Source of the DNA: Cryptomeria japonica
Lineage: Eukaryota; Streptophyta; Pinopsida; Cupressales; Cupressaceae
NCBI RefSeq assembly: GCF_030272615.1
Contig: NC_081408.1
Span: forward strand, 621,176,476-621,236,475
Direction: 5' to 3'
Length of the DNA: 60,000 nucleotides
The notes under the pieces were generated by a model. The model was not told the DNA's origin and searched no databases. It saw only the letters and a program-made list of their open reading frames with translations. Each line of letters starts with the position of its first letter. Positions within the stretch are counted from its first letter, which is position 1. A program made the position numbers and the translations under genes. Positions 33,527 through 46,521 of the stretch are shown in pieces.

Positions 33527-34401
33527 ATCTAGTAAAATTTTGTTTCAGGTCTACCACAAGTAGAAGGCATCAATGAAAACAAAGTTATTTAAATAGACTA
33601 TTTATTTTATTTTAGATATGTCTTCTTGATTACATTTTGTGTACAATATACATAAATGAGAGACTATTGGTCAAATTTAGGAATGAGATAATTATGTTTT
33701 AATCAAGTTCTATTCATTATATTTGTTAAATGATACTTTTTAATTTAGAATATGTTATAATTATAAGATATGTTTCGATACTTAGTTCATGATGTATGCA
33801 CATTTAGTTTATCTAATCACAAGAACTATTTGAATGAAATTCCAAAAATAAAATTACAAGTCCACATAATGCCTATAAAGTTGTTTAAGCACAACTTCCA
33901 TAAATAAAATTTCAAGTCCACATAATATATAAAGTATGCACAAAATTTCAAGTCCACATAATTTCAAGTCAATATATATGATCTAATGTGCACATAATTT
34001 CAAGTCCACATAATATCTAATGGGCACAATACACATAAAGTATGCACATAATATATATGATCTAATCCTATTATGAAACTATCCATATATATAAAGTATG
34101 TGTGTGCACGTGTAAACAAATATGTAAAGCCCGTAAAATAGTACATATCAGAGCCAAATAAACAGTAAAATTTCAAGTCCACATAATCCATATAATATCT
34201 AATCCATATATATGTCTAGATGGTAACATGATGTTCACTCCACATAATATCTAATGTGCACAAAATATATAAAGTATGCACAAAATATATATGATCTAAT
34301 CTTATTATGCAACTATCCATATATATAAAGTATGTGCATGTGTAAACAAATGTGTAAAGTCCATAAAAAAGTACATATCAAAGCCAAATAAACAGTAAAA
34401 T
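33527..34401. other. Intergenic region between the convergent genes
   Basis: No coding sequence. It contains a direct repeat of about 157 bp (34013-34171 and 34247-34401, starts 234 bp apart) and several TTTCAAGTCCACATAAT words (33890-34185). The second copy runs up to the stop codon of the minus-strand gene, so it forms that gene's 3' untranslated region. Confidence 0.6.
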
Positions 34402-34473
34402 CTAAGTGCTATCATCAATAACATCTCGTGGTCTCTTGTCCTCGGGACGTGGTCTAGATCCACCTGTCTCATG

Positions 34474-34923
34474 CTGTACAATAAAAAAATAATATTAAAA
34501 TATTACTTGAAATTAACTATTAAAAGAATCATTTATCAAATATAGTAGAATTCATAAATTAAGTTACAAACTTACCATATGCTCATCAGATCCTCTAGCA
34601 GTATCTCTCTTGTCCCCGGGACGTGGTCCAGATCCACCTGTCTCATGTTGTACAATAAAAAAATAATATTAAAATATTACTTGAAATTAACTATTAAAAG
34701 AATCATTTATCAAATATAGTAGAATTCGTAAATTAAGTAACAAACTTACCATATGCTCATCAGATCCTCTAGCAGTATCTCTCTTGTCCCCGGGACGTGG
34801 TCCAGATCCACCTATCTCATGCTGTACAATAAAAAAATAATATTAAAATATTACTTGAAATTAACTATTAAAAGAATCATTTATCAAATATAGTAGAATT
34901 CATAAATTAAGTTACAAACTTAC
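34474..34923 (-). repeat. Tandem exon-intron duplication, 174 bp unit
   Basis: Units 34474-34647 and 34648-34821 (each a 72-bp exon plus 102-bp intron) are nearly identical, and the preceding intron 34822-34923 and following exon 34402-34473 belong to the same series. The near identity implies recent duplication. The encoded unit is Gly/Arg/Asp/His-rich (HETGGSGPRPGDKRDTARGS). Confidence 0.85.
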
Positions 34924-35644
34924 CATATGCTCATCAGATCCTCTAGTGGTATCTCCTCTAGCAGTATCTTGTGCAGTATCAACACCAAATGTAGTGCTAG
35001 CTAACTCCTGTACAAGGTCAAATTCAAAGTGTCCAATTAAATCTTAAATTAAGAGTCAAAATAAGATCAAATTAAGTATTACATATTAATACCTCAAAGG
35101 ATGTCGATGTGCATTCAAATTGGCTCTGATCAAAATTATGAGGATAACCTATCCTAATGGTAGTGTCCACCTGCATACATGCATTTAATGAAATCATATT
35201 TAGTGAGCATATATATGTGTACTATTGATTTCAAGTTAAGTTACAATATTGTAAGAGTTCATATTTAATTTAAGAATTATAACATACATACCATAGATGG
35301 TGTCACAATAGTCAGACCCTCTTCTCGATGTGATGTAGAGGGTCCCTCATGACCTAAATCCTGGAGAAAGAAGCATTCAATGTATCAACATGAAAATTTA
35401 TATAGCATACGATGATAACATATTAACTTAAAAAGATCTAGTACAATGTCTAGATAGAAATTTATACTATACCCCATAAGGTGTGCCGAGTTGTGTTCCA
35501 GTAGATGCAATATTGACTCTAATATTAGGTGTAGTCCTTATCTACATAAACAAAATTTATTTAATGAAGTATTAGATTGTATAAAAAAAGAGATGCACTT
35601 AGTTTATACCTATATTTAATGAAGTATAAAAAGATTGACATGTG

Positions 35645-35771
<127 letters not shown>

Positions 35772-36639
35772 ATACCTGGTCAAGATGAACATCCGAGCAA
35801 AGAAAATCCATATAAGATGTCATCATACTATCATCTGCTGCATCATGCTCATCTGGAACTAAAGTAGATCCTGCAGCAGTAGTAGGACCTACACACATCT
35901 CATGACAACTCGAACACATATGTGGCATCCATCAAGGAGCAGATGCCATGTGAGCAGCTTGCTCACTCAGGTTACCTGTGAGGGAAGTCAAAGCATCTAA
36001 TGTCGAAATGAATGATGTATTTTGGACATCTGCAGGAATCGATGGAGCAACAAGTGGAACTATGGGTGGATCTAGTAGGGTATTATTACTCCGTGCCCCT
36101 AATCTATGTTGTGGCATTCCACGACCAACACCCTGGAATGACTTAATATCAAAATAATTTGGTTTTTGGTTCATTACAAACTCACAGTATAATTTCTTCA
36201 AAAAATAAAAAGGGACCTCATAATTACGATGTGGTGGATAATCAAAAACCATCCACCATCTATCCCAAAAGTATCTAGCCATTTCTGGATGCACACACCA
36301 CCTAATTGAAATTCTTTTCTGGTTAGGTTGCATTGGTTCTCTTGTTTTTGGGTTGGTAAAATATGGACATACATGAGCTTTGGTTATTTTCAAATCAGTG
36401 ATTTGCCTATAAGTTAAACCATCAGCATAAAAATCACGCAACTCTTGTCGTCGTCTATGAAATTGATCTAATTGAGAATCAACAGATCTAACTGACTCGA
36501 CAACAGTTTGTATTGATTTTGCAAAGTCTACAAGATGGGGTGGCGTGACTTGCTCATTTTGGATAGCAGCAATGTTTTGTTCAATCACTTGTAGGTTTTC
36601 ATTAATTCGTTCTCTTAAACGAATTTCATCCAATCTAGG

Positions 36640-36722
36640 GGGGGGTGGTGGTGGTGGTGGTGGTGGTGGTGGTGGTGGTGGTCGTGGAAGTGGAGGAGGA
36701 GGAGGAGGAGGAGGGGGTTGTG
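36640..36722. repeat. (GGT)n/(GGA)n tract encoding polyproline
   Basis: Triplet microsatellite in exon 1 of the minus-strand gene, read as CCA/CCT proline codons on the - strand with one Leu-Pro-Arg break. Confidence 0.9.
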
Positions 36723-36768
36723 GTGGGGGATTTTCACCTAATAGTTCATCTATGTCAAAGATATCCAT

Positions 36769-38714
36769 GATAACAAAGAAACCCTGCATATATAAATATA
36801 TACATGAATTATATACAACTCTATGTCAAAGAAGAATCTATTTTACTAAATTAAAAAAAAACATTTATAAATAGTAACATTTCTATGTTGTTGAATGAGA
36901 TACACATGAAATATATAATATAATATTGAATTTAAAAAAATATACATGTACATACTATTGAATCTTGAAATATAAAATTTGCGCACAAAACTTAATAAAA
37001 ACTTTCAATGAAACATCATAAATCTATTATATATTCAATTTAATAAATTCATTTCTTGTAAAATGCATCAACTATTAAAATCAATATAAAATATTTCATA
37101 CATAAGATCAATAAAGAAGTGAGAAATAAGATGATCCTCCTTCTAGTGTTTTGAGATAATTGCCATCAATTCATATTACATTGATTAGTCTTCAGACAAT
37201 CTTAAAAAAAAACTAATCTCCCATGACTATAAATGACATACTTAAAACATATTATATTCTAAGTGGTTGTCATGTAAAGACAAAACATCAAAACTTTTGA
37301 AGAGTTAAGCATATTTCACCGTTAAATTTCTCCCATAATCAAATCTACACAAGATTATAATTTACAAAACCTTCAAAAAATATTATTTTCTATAAATCAT
37401 TTATTATAAAACTCCGCAATCATTTGTTTTCATATATAATCTTTCTATAAAATTTAAGATATCAATTCATACACAAATTCTCTTACAAAGTTGAATAAGA
37501 AATGAAACTCTTACATAAAAATCAACACAACATGCCAACAATTAAAAACAAAATTAACCTTGCAATATTTACTTTTAAAATAATCAATTTCAACAATATT
37601 TTACACATGCATTTATAATTATCAACTAGAATATTATTTTGACTAACATTCCAAATAAAATTCCTAACATACTATATGATCCTCATTCCTAAATTCCACT
37701 ATCATACTTGCAAGCACTTAATTATTAAGTCAATGAACAAACTACAACTCAACGAAGCTAAAAAAGTGATGCAAGCCTATTTTTAAATATCCCAATTCCT
37801 TTCGCTGACCTAATACTTTTAGTGGCAACCATTTTAAAATTTCGTATTAATCAAAGAGAATATTTTAGGGAAAAAATGCAGTGTTGGCACTTTATGAAAA
37901 TAAAGGTTTTTAAGACTCTAGAGACTTGTTCATCACAATATTTTATTGTTTAATATGCAAAATTTTGAAAGATTTTGATATGTACAGACAAATTAAATTT
38001 TTCATATAATTAGAGGTGAAATCAATTTTGAATTCTACCTCAATGATTGAGGGGATCTTACAATTTTTACTTTAAATATAGCTTCATTTAAACTCTTTCA
38101 TAAATAAACTAAAATAGAAGCTATAAAGAATTGCTAAATTCTAGCAATATATGTGTATGCAAGCAAGCATAAAAAATCAATAAAGGACTTAAACTATGAA
38201 TTTCAAACCATTATGCTATGCATAAGTACCACCTTTAGATCGAGTTAAAGGATAATGTATAAAAGATGAAAGACAATAGTATCTCAGAAAGAAAACTCTT
38301 GTTGTAGCTAAAGGTTGATGGCTTCAAGATGGATTTGTGACCAAGATAGGATGTAAGGTGCTTAAATTGGCAACATAACATTGCATTACAAGAGTTCTTG
38401 AAAATAGTTCATATAATGATTTATTTATAGTCATGAAGGATAGAGGATTAAAGACTAAGATTGTTTTGAGAGATCAATGGAGTAGATTGATTGAAAGGAT
38501 TGTGTGCACTAGAAGCTTCCAAGTGGCAACTTATGTTTGGTGCACATGAGGAGTTCATGATCCAAGAAATTTTTGAGGAAAAGGTCTTCTTAGGGGCGTA
38601 TACACCAAGATGTTGTAAAAAAAGGTAGCCAAATGACCAAAAAAAGATAAACACAAGTGCGTTATTGGGAAATTCATTTAACGCAATTGAGGTCTTTTTT
38701 GTAGTGATTTTTTC
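36769..38714. other. AT-rich non-coding part of the DNA transposon
   Basis: Upstream of the minus-strand gene. No further coding exon is recognised. The promoter of that gene should be here. Confidence 0.4.
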
Positions 38715-38955
38715 TTATACTATCCTAGGCTTGTTTACACTATCGTAGGTTCATTAGGACTATCCTAGGTTCATTAGGATTGTCCCAAGTTCATTATGGC
38801 TTTTTTACACTCATTAGGACTTTCTTAGGTTCATTAAGACTACCCTACATTCATTAGGATCACTTGAGGCTCATTGGGACTATCATATGTTCATTGTGAT
38901 TGTCCTAGGTTCATTAATTTAATTCGTGTGTTCATTAGGACTATCTCACATTCTC
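38715..38955. repeat. Minisatellite, about 20-bp unit
   Basis: Diverged repeats of TTCATTAGGACTATCCTAGG, roughly 10-11 copies, within the right arm of the DNA transposon. Confidence 0.8.
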
Positions 38956-40000
38956 AAATAGCTTCAACTAATATCTTAAATTAACTATTTAAAAAAAAAA
39001 TAGCTCCTTAACAATTTAATATTATATACAATCGAATATGATTTCAACTTCAAACCTTGTGCAGCTTTTAAAACCAAAAGATGTTGTTAAAACCATTCTT
39101 CTAATATTAGCTTAATCATAACATAATCTTATAAATCTTCCTCAAAATATCTACCAACTTCAAATCATATATCAAATCTTTTATAATATAAATTACATTC
39201 TAGATATACCAATATACTTCTAAAGATATTCAAAATACTTCTTGGGAATTATATTTTTCAAATCTTTCAGATGTATATATAATTAGCACCCCATTTAGAA
39301 AACTCATTATCAATCAACATTATAAATCAAGAATATTTTTTATTTTGTATTAATGAATTATATATTTGGCATATTAGCTTCCTTTATGAACCTATGTAAA
39401 CCAAACTCCAATTTTAGTAACTTATCTAGCTTTTCTCTAAAATTGTGTCCATAATTGATCCTTTTATACCATCACATGACATAATAGGACCATAATAGGA
39501 TCTTTATGCCATGACATGGCATAAACCTAAGCCTAAACTTTCATATCTAAAATTTGAAGAGTAATGTTAATTACTTTTAAGGTTATACTAATTTAGTGGT
39601 AACTTTTGTATTGCCTAATGAGGATTAAGAACAATTTAGGTACATATGTTCGGTTTTATTTCAATTTCATTTTTGAACATTTTTGTTTTTGTTTCCATTT
39701 CATTTTCGATTTTTTGTTTGTGTTGATTTCGTTTTGTTAATTATCTAGGTTTGGTTTTGGTTTCTAAATTTGTTGATTACAGTTTAGGGTTAACTATTAA
39801 AAAATATTTTAGATCAAAATCAAGAATTTACAAATATAAAAAATAATTTATTTATATGCTACTATAAAAAAAACTAAAATAATAAAAAAAAAAAAACTAA
39901 ATAATACATAAAAAAAAAAGAAAAATATACAAGAAAATTATGAAATGTGAAAATAGATGACTGAATGTGTACCTGGGATAGTGGTGGAGGCTTGAAGTGG
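38956..40000. other. AT-rich non-coding right arm of the DNA transposon
   Basis: Contains T-rich and A-rich runs (39640-39760, 39860-39930) and nothing coding. Confidence 0.35.
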
Positions 40001-40007
40001 AAACCAC

Positions 40008-40290
40008 AGCACGAGGGCCCATTTTTGATCTCTTCTTGTCAACTTACTGTCATAGTGAAAATGAAAAATTGTCCAAAAAAATGGTAAAAATAGAATTTAA
40101 AAATGGGGGCCCGTTTTTTAAAAACGGGCCCCTGTTTTGTTTATAAACGGGGGCCCATTTTTTAATAAACGGGGGCCCATTTTATTTAGCTTCGGCACCC
40201 CATGACCTTTCGGCTCGGGAGGCCGAACCATTAACAGGCCCTCATTTTTTAGAATGGGCCCCCGTTTTTTGAAAACGGGGGCCCGTTTTG
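40008..40290. repeat. Cluster of GGGCCC-centred palindromes
   Basis: Six AAACGGGGGCCCGTTT-like words (near 40104, 40125, 40147, 40169, 40255, 40274) plus a partial one near 40015, in both orientations, spaced by A/T runs, with a CGGCTCGGGAGGCCG stem near 40211. One related word lies in the left arm at 30348. They lie 60-350 bp inside the right end. Subterminal repeats of this kind are often transposase-binding sites. Confidence 0.8.
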
Positions 40291-40330
40291 TGGAGCACAT
40301 TTTCCAATGCACAGACTTCCGTGAATTTGT

Positions 40331-40353
40331 GACTCATTAGCTTGCACATACCC
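40331..40353 (-). repeat. Right terminal inverted repeat of the DNA transposon
   Basis: Read on the - strand it begins GGGTATGTGCAAG and includes ATGAGTC. 18 of 23 positions match the left end. The CAAT target duplication follows at 40354-40357. Confidence 0.75.
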
Positions 40354-41715
40354 CAATATCTTATTAGCTCTTGGTTTGTACTAAAAGCCAAACTATGTAG
40401 TGTCATGAATGTACCACATGATACATTTTTCTTCCTTATAATGACTCTCATGAGGATCTTGAGAGAAATAGGGGACAAGATCAACTAGAAAGGAAATATC
40501 AAGTTGACTATATATCAAGTACAAAAGGCTATCAACCAACTCTCGATACAAGCTAGAATCAATTTATGGAGTAGTGCAACTAATAGACAACACAACACCT
40601 GATTGAAAAGGAGTCTGGGTTGACTTGCAATCAGCCATCCAAAATATTTAAACAAAATCAAGAGCATACTTATAATGGAAAATAGAAATATCAACAGAAG
40701 ATTGATGAATTTGAAAACCAAAGAAGTAATACAACAAACCAAGATATGTCATATCAAAACATTTCATCAAAAATCTTTAAGTATCCTCAATAATGGAAGG
40801 ATAACTCCCTATGAGAATCAATTCATCCACATAAAGAACAAGAATGAGAAGATCCCCCATGCTTTTGAATGTAAATTGTAGAATTAGTGTGACATCTAGT
40901 GATTCCAAAAGAAAGTGAAAACCTATCCATTTTCTCATCTATATATCTAGGAGCTGTTTGAGACCAAACAATGAACTTCGAAGCTTGCAAAAAATGAAAG
41001 GTACTACATAAAGCCTAGTGTCTTCTCCATATATAACCCCCCTAAAGATCACCATGTAGAGAAGAATTCTTCACATCCATATAATGCATTGACCAATCCT
41101 AAGATGCAACAATAAAGTGCTCCCTTCATCTTGGCTACAGAATAAAAGGTCTCAAAATAGTCAGTTTCTTCAACATGAGAAAATTTCTTAGCCATCAAGC
41201 AAGCCTCATACTAACCAATAGAACCATCACCTACAAATTTGGTATGATACACCCACTTGCACCAAACTAAATTTCTTCCATTTAGCAAGCGGAACCAATC
41301 CACACGTAAGATGAAATTCATCAAAGAAGAGTACTCCTCTGTCATAGTACTATCCCATTTTGGAGCAATCAAAACATCTAAAAACTTTTGAGGATGAGTA
41401 TAAATTGCATGACACAAAATATTTATACCTATAGTGTAGGATGGAGTGAAGTGTGTAGCCCATATAGGTTGACTAGGTGCAGGTGGAGGATAGGGATAAG
41501 ATGTAGTAATGTCAACAAATAAATTAATACCATCATCAAGAACATCATTATCAGGAGAATCATCATCATCATCCCTTGGAAGAAAAATATTCTTTGAAGA
41601 AGAATTGGCAAGAAGGGTAGGAGAGGCTTGTGATGGAGAATCCTTCAAAGTGAAAGATTCATCAAACAAAACATCATGACAAAAATGACCTCATGGGTGA
41701 CAAGATCTGTAAAGG
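40354..41715 (-). pseudogene. Copia reverse transcriptase, degenerate
   Basis: Reads FDESFTLKDSPSQ (end of the integrase tail), an acidic linker, PKWDSTMTEEYSSLMN and NLVWCKWVYHTKFVGDGSIG (RT start). After many lesions come GDLLILVLYVDELILIGSY and a QDPHESHYKEE block near the end. The catalytic motif, normally YVDD, is YVDE, and stops are frequent, so it is inactive. The frame stops at the transposon insertion point. Confidence 0.75.
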
Positions 41716-43020
41716 GTTAGAAATAGGGTTCACAATTTTATGCATGCAACTAGGAATAACACCTATATCTAATGATTATATTTAGAAGGAGTATGATCTC
41801 AATTGGCTCTATCTCAAATTTGATTGAAAAGAAGTGAGCACAAGGTGAATTCAGTACTCCTTGATTGGGTTGAAAATGATCTATGGAAAAGGATGTAAAT
41901 TGAATGCAATATCTATGCTTAAAGATGTGAAATTGACAATATTTAGCATGCAAAAATAGTTTCAAATCATATATGCAAACATAAAGTACAATTCTAGAAA
42001 TAGGAAGAAAAAGGGAACTTGTGTCTGAAATTTGGAGCCTAAAATGCAAGACAATGGTTCTTGGTTGCTCTTCTCCTTGGTGTTGAATGTGAAAAATGGA
42101 TATCTTTATAGGATCACGATGATGTTCTATGTCTTTCCTTCAAGTTCTGTCAAAAAAATGTTAGACAATGGTGCTTGGTCGATATCATCCTCACTTTTTT
42201 GTCTCTACAAGAGTTGGTTTTGTGCATCTCTATCTACTCTTCTTGAATCTATATTTGATGTCTCTTGAATCTGTCACCTACACACAATAGAGAGAAAATT
42301 ATTGTTGGGTTGATAGGAGTTTATCTAGGTCAAACCTTAGGTTTGGAATTAACTCTATAATTGAACTAAAAGTGAAATGAAAAGTGTGCCTTAAAAGGGC
42401 AGAGGCTAGATGTAAAATTAAAATATTTAATTGGAATGTTATACCTTTATGAATATTCCTTTGAAGTCTTGATGAAACAGTTGATGGTTTCATGTATGAA
42501 TGTATAGGTGTCTTTGTACATACTTGATAACGAATGTCATATTGAATGCTTAAAATCTAAATACTTGACCTCTCCTTCATTTCCTTGATAATTCTTTATC
42601 ACTTGCTCACTTGAATTAAAATAATTGAATGGAAAACTTATAGAGAGGTGTAAGATGGATTATGGATGTCTCATGTGAGGGGTTAAGGCTTTCTTTTATA
42701 CCTCACCTCTTGAAATGTGTTTGAAATTATGAAGCATGCCAAAATCAAAAAGGGATTCTTGCCTAAATTTTCTAACTGTTGAAGGGTTCAGAATTGGGCC
42801 CTTTTGGCCTAGACAAGGGCGCTTGGGTGCCTTTGTCCAGTCCATCAAGCTTGAACAAAGGATCTAGGTAGCAAGGTAAAATTTGAGGATTGCTAGTTTG
42901 AAGCATGTCCGAGTAGAATCAGGCACAATCAAAGCATAGAAGGCTACAACAGAAAGTGAGGCTTAGGCGAGTGTAAAATTATATAGGGATACAATTTATG
43001 ATGCTACAAGATAAAAAAAT
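41716..43020. other. About 1.3 kb of foreign sequence inside copia integrase tail
   Basis: Copia sequence breaks off near 43020 (after a GYCEDVNGY block) and resumes near 41715 (ahead of the FDES block). The intervening DNA shows no copia motif and no clear coding sequence or terminal repeats. Probably another, unidentified insertion. Confidence 0.4.
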
Positions 43021-43800
43021 TGATAACCATTCACATCTTCACAATAGCCAACAAAGATGACCCATTGATTCTTATTTTACATTGGTGTGCCTCGACCATA
43101 TAGAATGAAAATCCATCCACATCACTGTCAAATACTTTGAAAAAGAACACCTTAGGCTCGACATGGGAACAAGCCTCCTTGGGAGTCATATTCTACATTA
43201 CCTTATGAGGAATATGGTTATGAATGTAGTTCAACTAATTGACAACCTCTTCCCAAAATGTTGGAGTCATGGATCTAGATTGAATCATACAATTGGCCAT
43301 CTCCTATAAGGTTTGATTTTTTTCACTCAGCTACACCATTCTGCTAAGAAGTGTATGGCACTATGTGCTAAAGAATAATACCTCAAGCATCACAAAATTC
43401 TTGGAATTCCTAATTGACATACTCATCCCCATTAATAGTGTGAATCTTCTAAATGGAATGTCCTAATTGATTCTCCACAAATGTAAAAGAGGTCATGAAA
43501 TGTCAAATAAACTCATCCTTGTATCTCAAAAAGTACATCCATGTGCAACTAGAAAAGTAATCAATAAAAGTGAGAACATACTTCATCCCTAAAAATAAAG
43601 GAGTGGGGAATGGAATGAGGTCACTATGCCCCAAATTAATGGGAGACAAAACTACTATCGCCAAACCATTAGGAAAGGGATCCCTAAGATGTTGGCCAAG
43701 AACACAATCTCGATAGACTCCATCTAAACAAGAGATATAAGGTAGACTAACCACCAAATTCTATGTGCTTATTTGCTGAAGATATCTATAATTCAAGTGC
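43021..43800 (-). pseudogene. Copia integrase, degenerate
   Basis: GAG-pre-integrase remnant (GHLNYRYLQQI near 43780, then SCLDGVYRDCVLGQH) is followed by TFIDYFSSCTWMYF (first Asp), an INGDEY block in place of TDNGGEY, and QNGVAE (Glu). At least ten stops. The second catalytic Asp appears replaced by Asn. Confidence 0.7.
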
Positions 43801-44217
43801 CCAAACCGTTTATGCTAAAGCTTGCTTGTAGAATCTGCATGAGCAATAAGGGATGATCCTACTGAAGACTCAAATCCATCAAATTTGTACAAACAAGCTA
43901 CATGATCAACTATTTATATAGAAATGACCTTCTTAGGATCCTTTAGCTTTTGAATAGTCACATTAGTAGGAGAGAACTCAACAATCCTTCCATCACTATG
44001 ATTGCAACTCTGATAGAGAAAAAGTAGGTTCTATCAAATATCAAGAACAAGAAGAACATCATTAATTATACCATTAGGTGCATCTAAACTGAGCCTATCC
44101 CCAAAATTAGAATCTAAGAAGAGTTCTCAACAACAAATGTGAAGTAGGACTATCAGAAAGAGAATCAAGAAGATCCATAGTATAAGTCATGTGATGAGAA
44201 GCACCACTATCACTAAT

Positions 44218-45203
44218 TCAATTGGAACTAACAAATGACAAATTTGTAGGTGAGAGGGATTGCCCTTTTCCCAAAAAAGAAGACTTAGGCATTGTAAGAT
44301 TGTACTTCCTTGTAGCTTCCTCCAATGTTGCTAGCCTCACAAAATAATGTGCATTATTATGCCCAAAGTTTCCACAAAAGAAACAATTTTCCTTCTTCTT
44401 AGACTTGGAAGATGAGTCTTCTGAGTTAGAAGAAGGAGGAGGAGGATTAACCTTTTGATCATTATTCACCTTAGGCTTGGAGGGAGGCTCACTACCTATC
44501 GATAAATCTTTCTTGGACTTCTTCTTATTATTACCCTTCCACTTGGAATATTGAGCCATCAAAGCATGACTCCTAGAAAGAGCATCCATCTAAATCAACT
44601 TGGCCTACTCACTAGCCAATCAATCACAAAACTCCTCAAAAAAGGACATCTTATGGTCTTCTCACATATAATCCATAGTAGAATAGAAGGTAGAGGTTGA
44701 AAAATACCTCTAAGCTTGGATAGGATCAAGAAAATACACTCCTTATCTTCTTTGGCATGACCACATCCGTTTAATTATAGCAAAATCAACTTGAACTCTG
44801 TAAGAAAATCTTGAATAGTGGGAAATGCTTTTGGAGAGAGAGAAGTGAGATTGGCTTCAAGATGCCAAATCCTAAATTGATTGAGCTTACCATACAACTC
44901 TGCAAGCCTATTCCACACCTCTTTAGATATTTTACACTCAACAATGTGAAACAATAAATTATTAGACACATGATGGCATATGAGTCCTTTTGCCTCATCT
45001 ATGTTGTTTCTATGAACAAACAACTCAAATGTTAGTGAATTTGGGTTGACTGGCATCCAACAGTTGCTAAAGACCTCAAGATTGCAACAATTATGACATC
45101 TTGAACTTCCATGTGTGATAGTTGTGTGAAGTGAGCAATTCAATCCTAGGGTCTGATATGATGTACAAGGACACACAAATAACTTAGAATATGCAAGATA
45201 CAC
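44218..45203 (-). pseudogene. Copia gag, degenerate
   Basis: 45203-44775 contains the UBN2-type gag pattern (VECKISKEVWNRLAELYG, then SLSPKAFPTIQDFLTEFK). 44589-44218 contains a Lys/Ser-rich linker and a CCHC knuckle CFFCGNFGHNNAHYF in which the last Cys is Tyr. Stops and frame changes separate the two parts. Confidence 0.7.
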
Positions 45204-45225
45204 CCCACGAATAGATACAAATTGA

Positions 45226-46107
45226 TTTAATAATTCCCAAACACAAAATTTGTCAAGAGAAAAAATAAAAATAAATTGTTATTACAAAATAAGAAAACTC
45301 TCATAAAATGACAAAATTGTTGGAAAAATACCCCATCCAGTATGAAGTTCGTCAAAGCAACTTTCCAACAATATATCGTTTGTTGAAAATGACATTTAAA
45401 GAACTCTAGGCATGCAAGAAATAAATAAAACCATAGATAGGTATCGGCCTTCAATAATTGATGCACAAAAAAAGAGACACTTATACCAAATGGCTCCATC
45501 ACAAACGATCTATAGACTTGTCCAGTTCGCATACAACCCCCAAAAAAAGGAGTCTCGCCATATATTTGCCATGGATTTGTTGCATATAGTTAAATGCCAG
45601 TAGTGAAAAAGAACCCAAGCCAATATAAGAACCTGACCAATAATTAATATTGATTAGGCAAGAAATAGATTGAAGCATGTGTGAGGAAGGAACTTACACG
45701 AGGTGAGACGCCCAAGTGCTAGGATATGTAGCTAAGAAGCCCATTAACTTTTCCAGTCACATTTAACAATGAAAGAGGCCAATCCTGTAGTTGCCAATGA
45801 AAACCAATTCATCAACGTCGTCACGAAGAATGTAGGCATTCACAAGCTGATAAAAAAAACGTAGAGAAGTCTGCCAAACAAGCGATGAATATGTGCCGGG
45901 AGCCACACAATAGACAATACGCCTATCTTCTATCTTCTCACAATAAAACCCGATGCCAAAACGAATTACATTGTAAATACAGGCCGACCCACACAAGGAT
46001 TTGTCAGTTTATAAAACTAGGCAAAAATCCTGGAGGACAAAAAATGATTTGTGCCAAATGATAATGGCACAACAATTACCAAATGTTATCGGACCTCAAA
46101 CATTTGT
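45226..46107 (-). other. Unclassified segment between copia gag and LTR, with a 77-codon ORF
   Basis: An ORF at 45996-45763 (MCGSACIYNVIRFGIGFY...) has a balanced composition and hydrophobic stretches but no recognised domain. It is followed on the - strand by CTCACCTCGTGTAAGT, which resembles a splice donor near 45700. No copia PBS was found. This may be captured host sequence or another insertion. Confidence 0.3.
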
Positions 46108-46521
46108 TAAGTCTAAAGAATGTTAGTCAGTTTTGAGTGTTTAATATTTTTAAGTCTAGAAGTGTATTATTAGTGTGACCACACACCTTAAGTAACATAT
46201 TAAACCTAGAAAATGTCAGTCAAGTCTGAGTGTTTAACACTTTTAAACCTAGAAGTGTAAGCTTAGTGTGTGTGATTTAAACCGTTTGCAACTGAAACTT
46301 CCACAAAAGCAACAAGTTTCACCAGTCAATGACTTGCATTAATGAGAAATTGAGATGGATAACAATGTAAAATTCTCTGTATATAAAGCAAGGATGATTG
46401 TAGTGACCGACTTTGTTATCGATGCTCCAGTAGAAGCGATGACCAACAAAGACAAAAATTAAATGCATTTTCCTAAGTGAAATTTAAATAAATATGCACA
46501 AAATAAATGCATTCACCAACA
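46108..46521 (-). repeat. 5' LTR (partial) of the split copia, with internal 92-bp duplication
   Basis: The outer end ACCAACA at 46521 and the 230 bp inside it match the 3' LTR. Two units starting TAAGTCTAAAGAATG (46108) and TAAACCTAGAAAATG (about 46200) form a diverged direct repeat of about 92 bp next to it. It is uncertain whether this repeat lies within the LTR. Confidence 0.5.

Noticed and set aside
36545-36874. Polyglycine ORF on the + strand
   Set aside because: Reverse strand of the polyproline-coding tract; splice sites and domains support the - strand.
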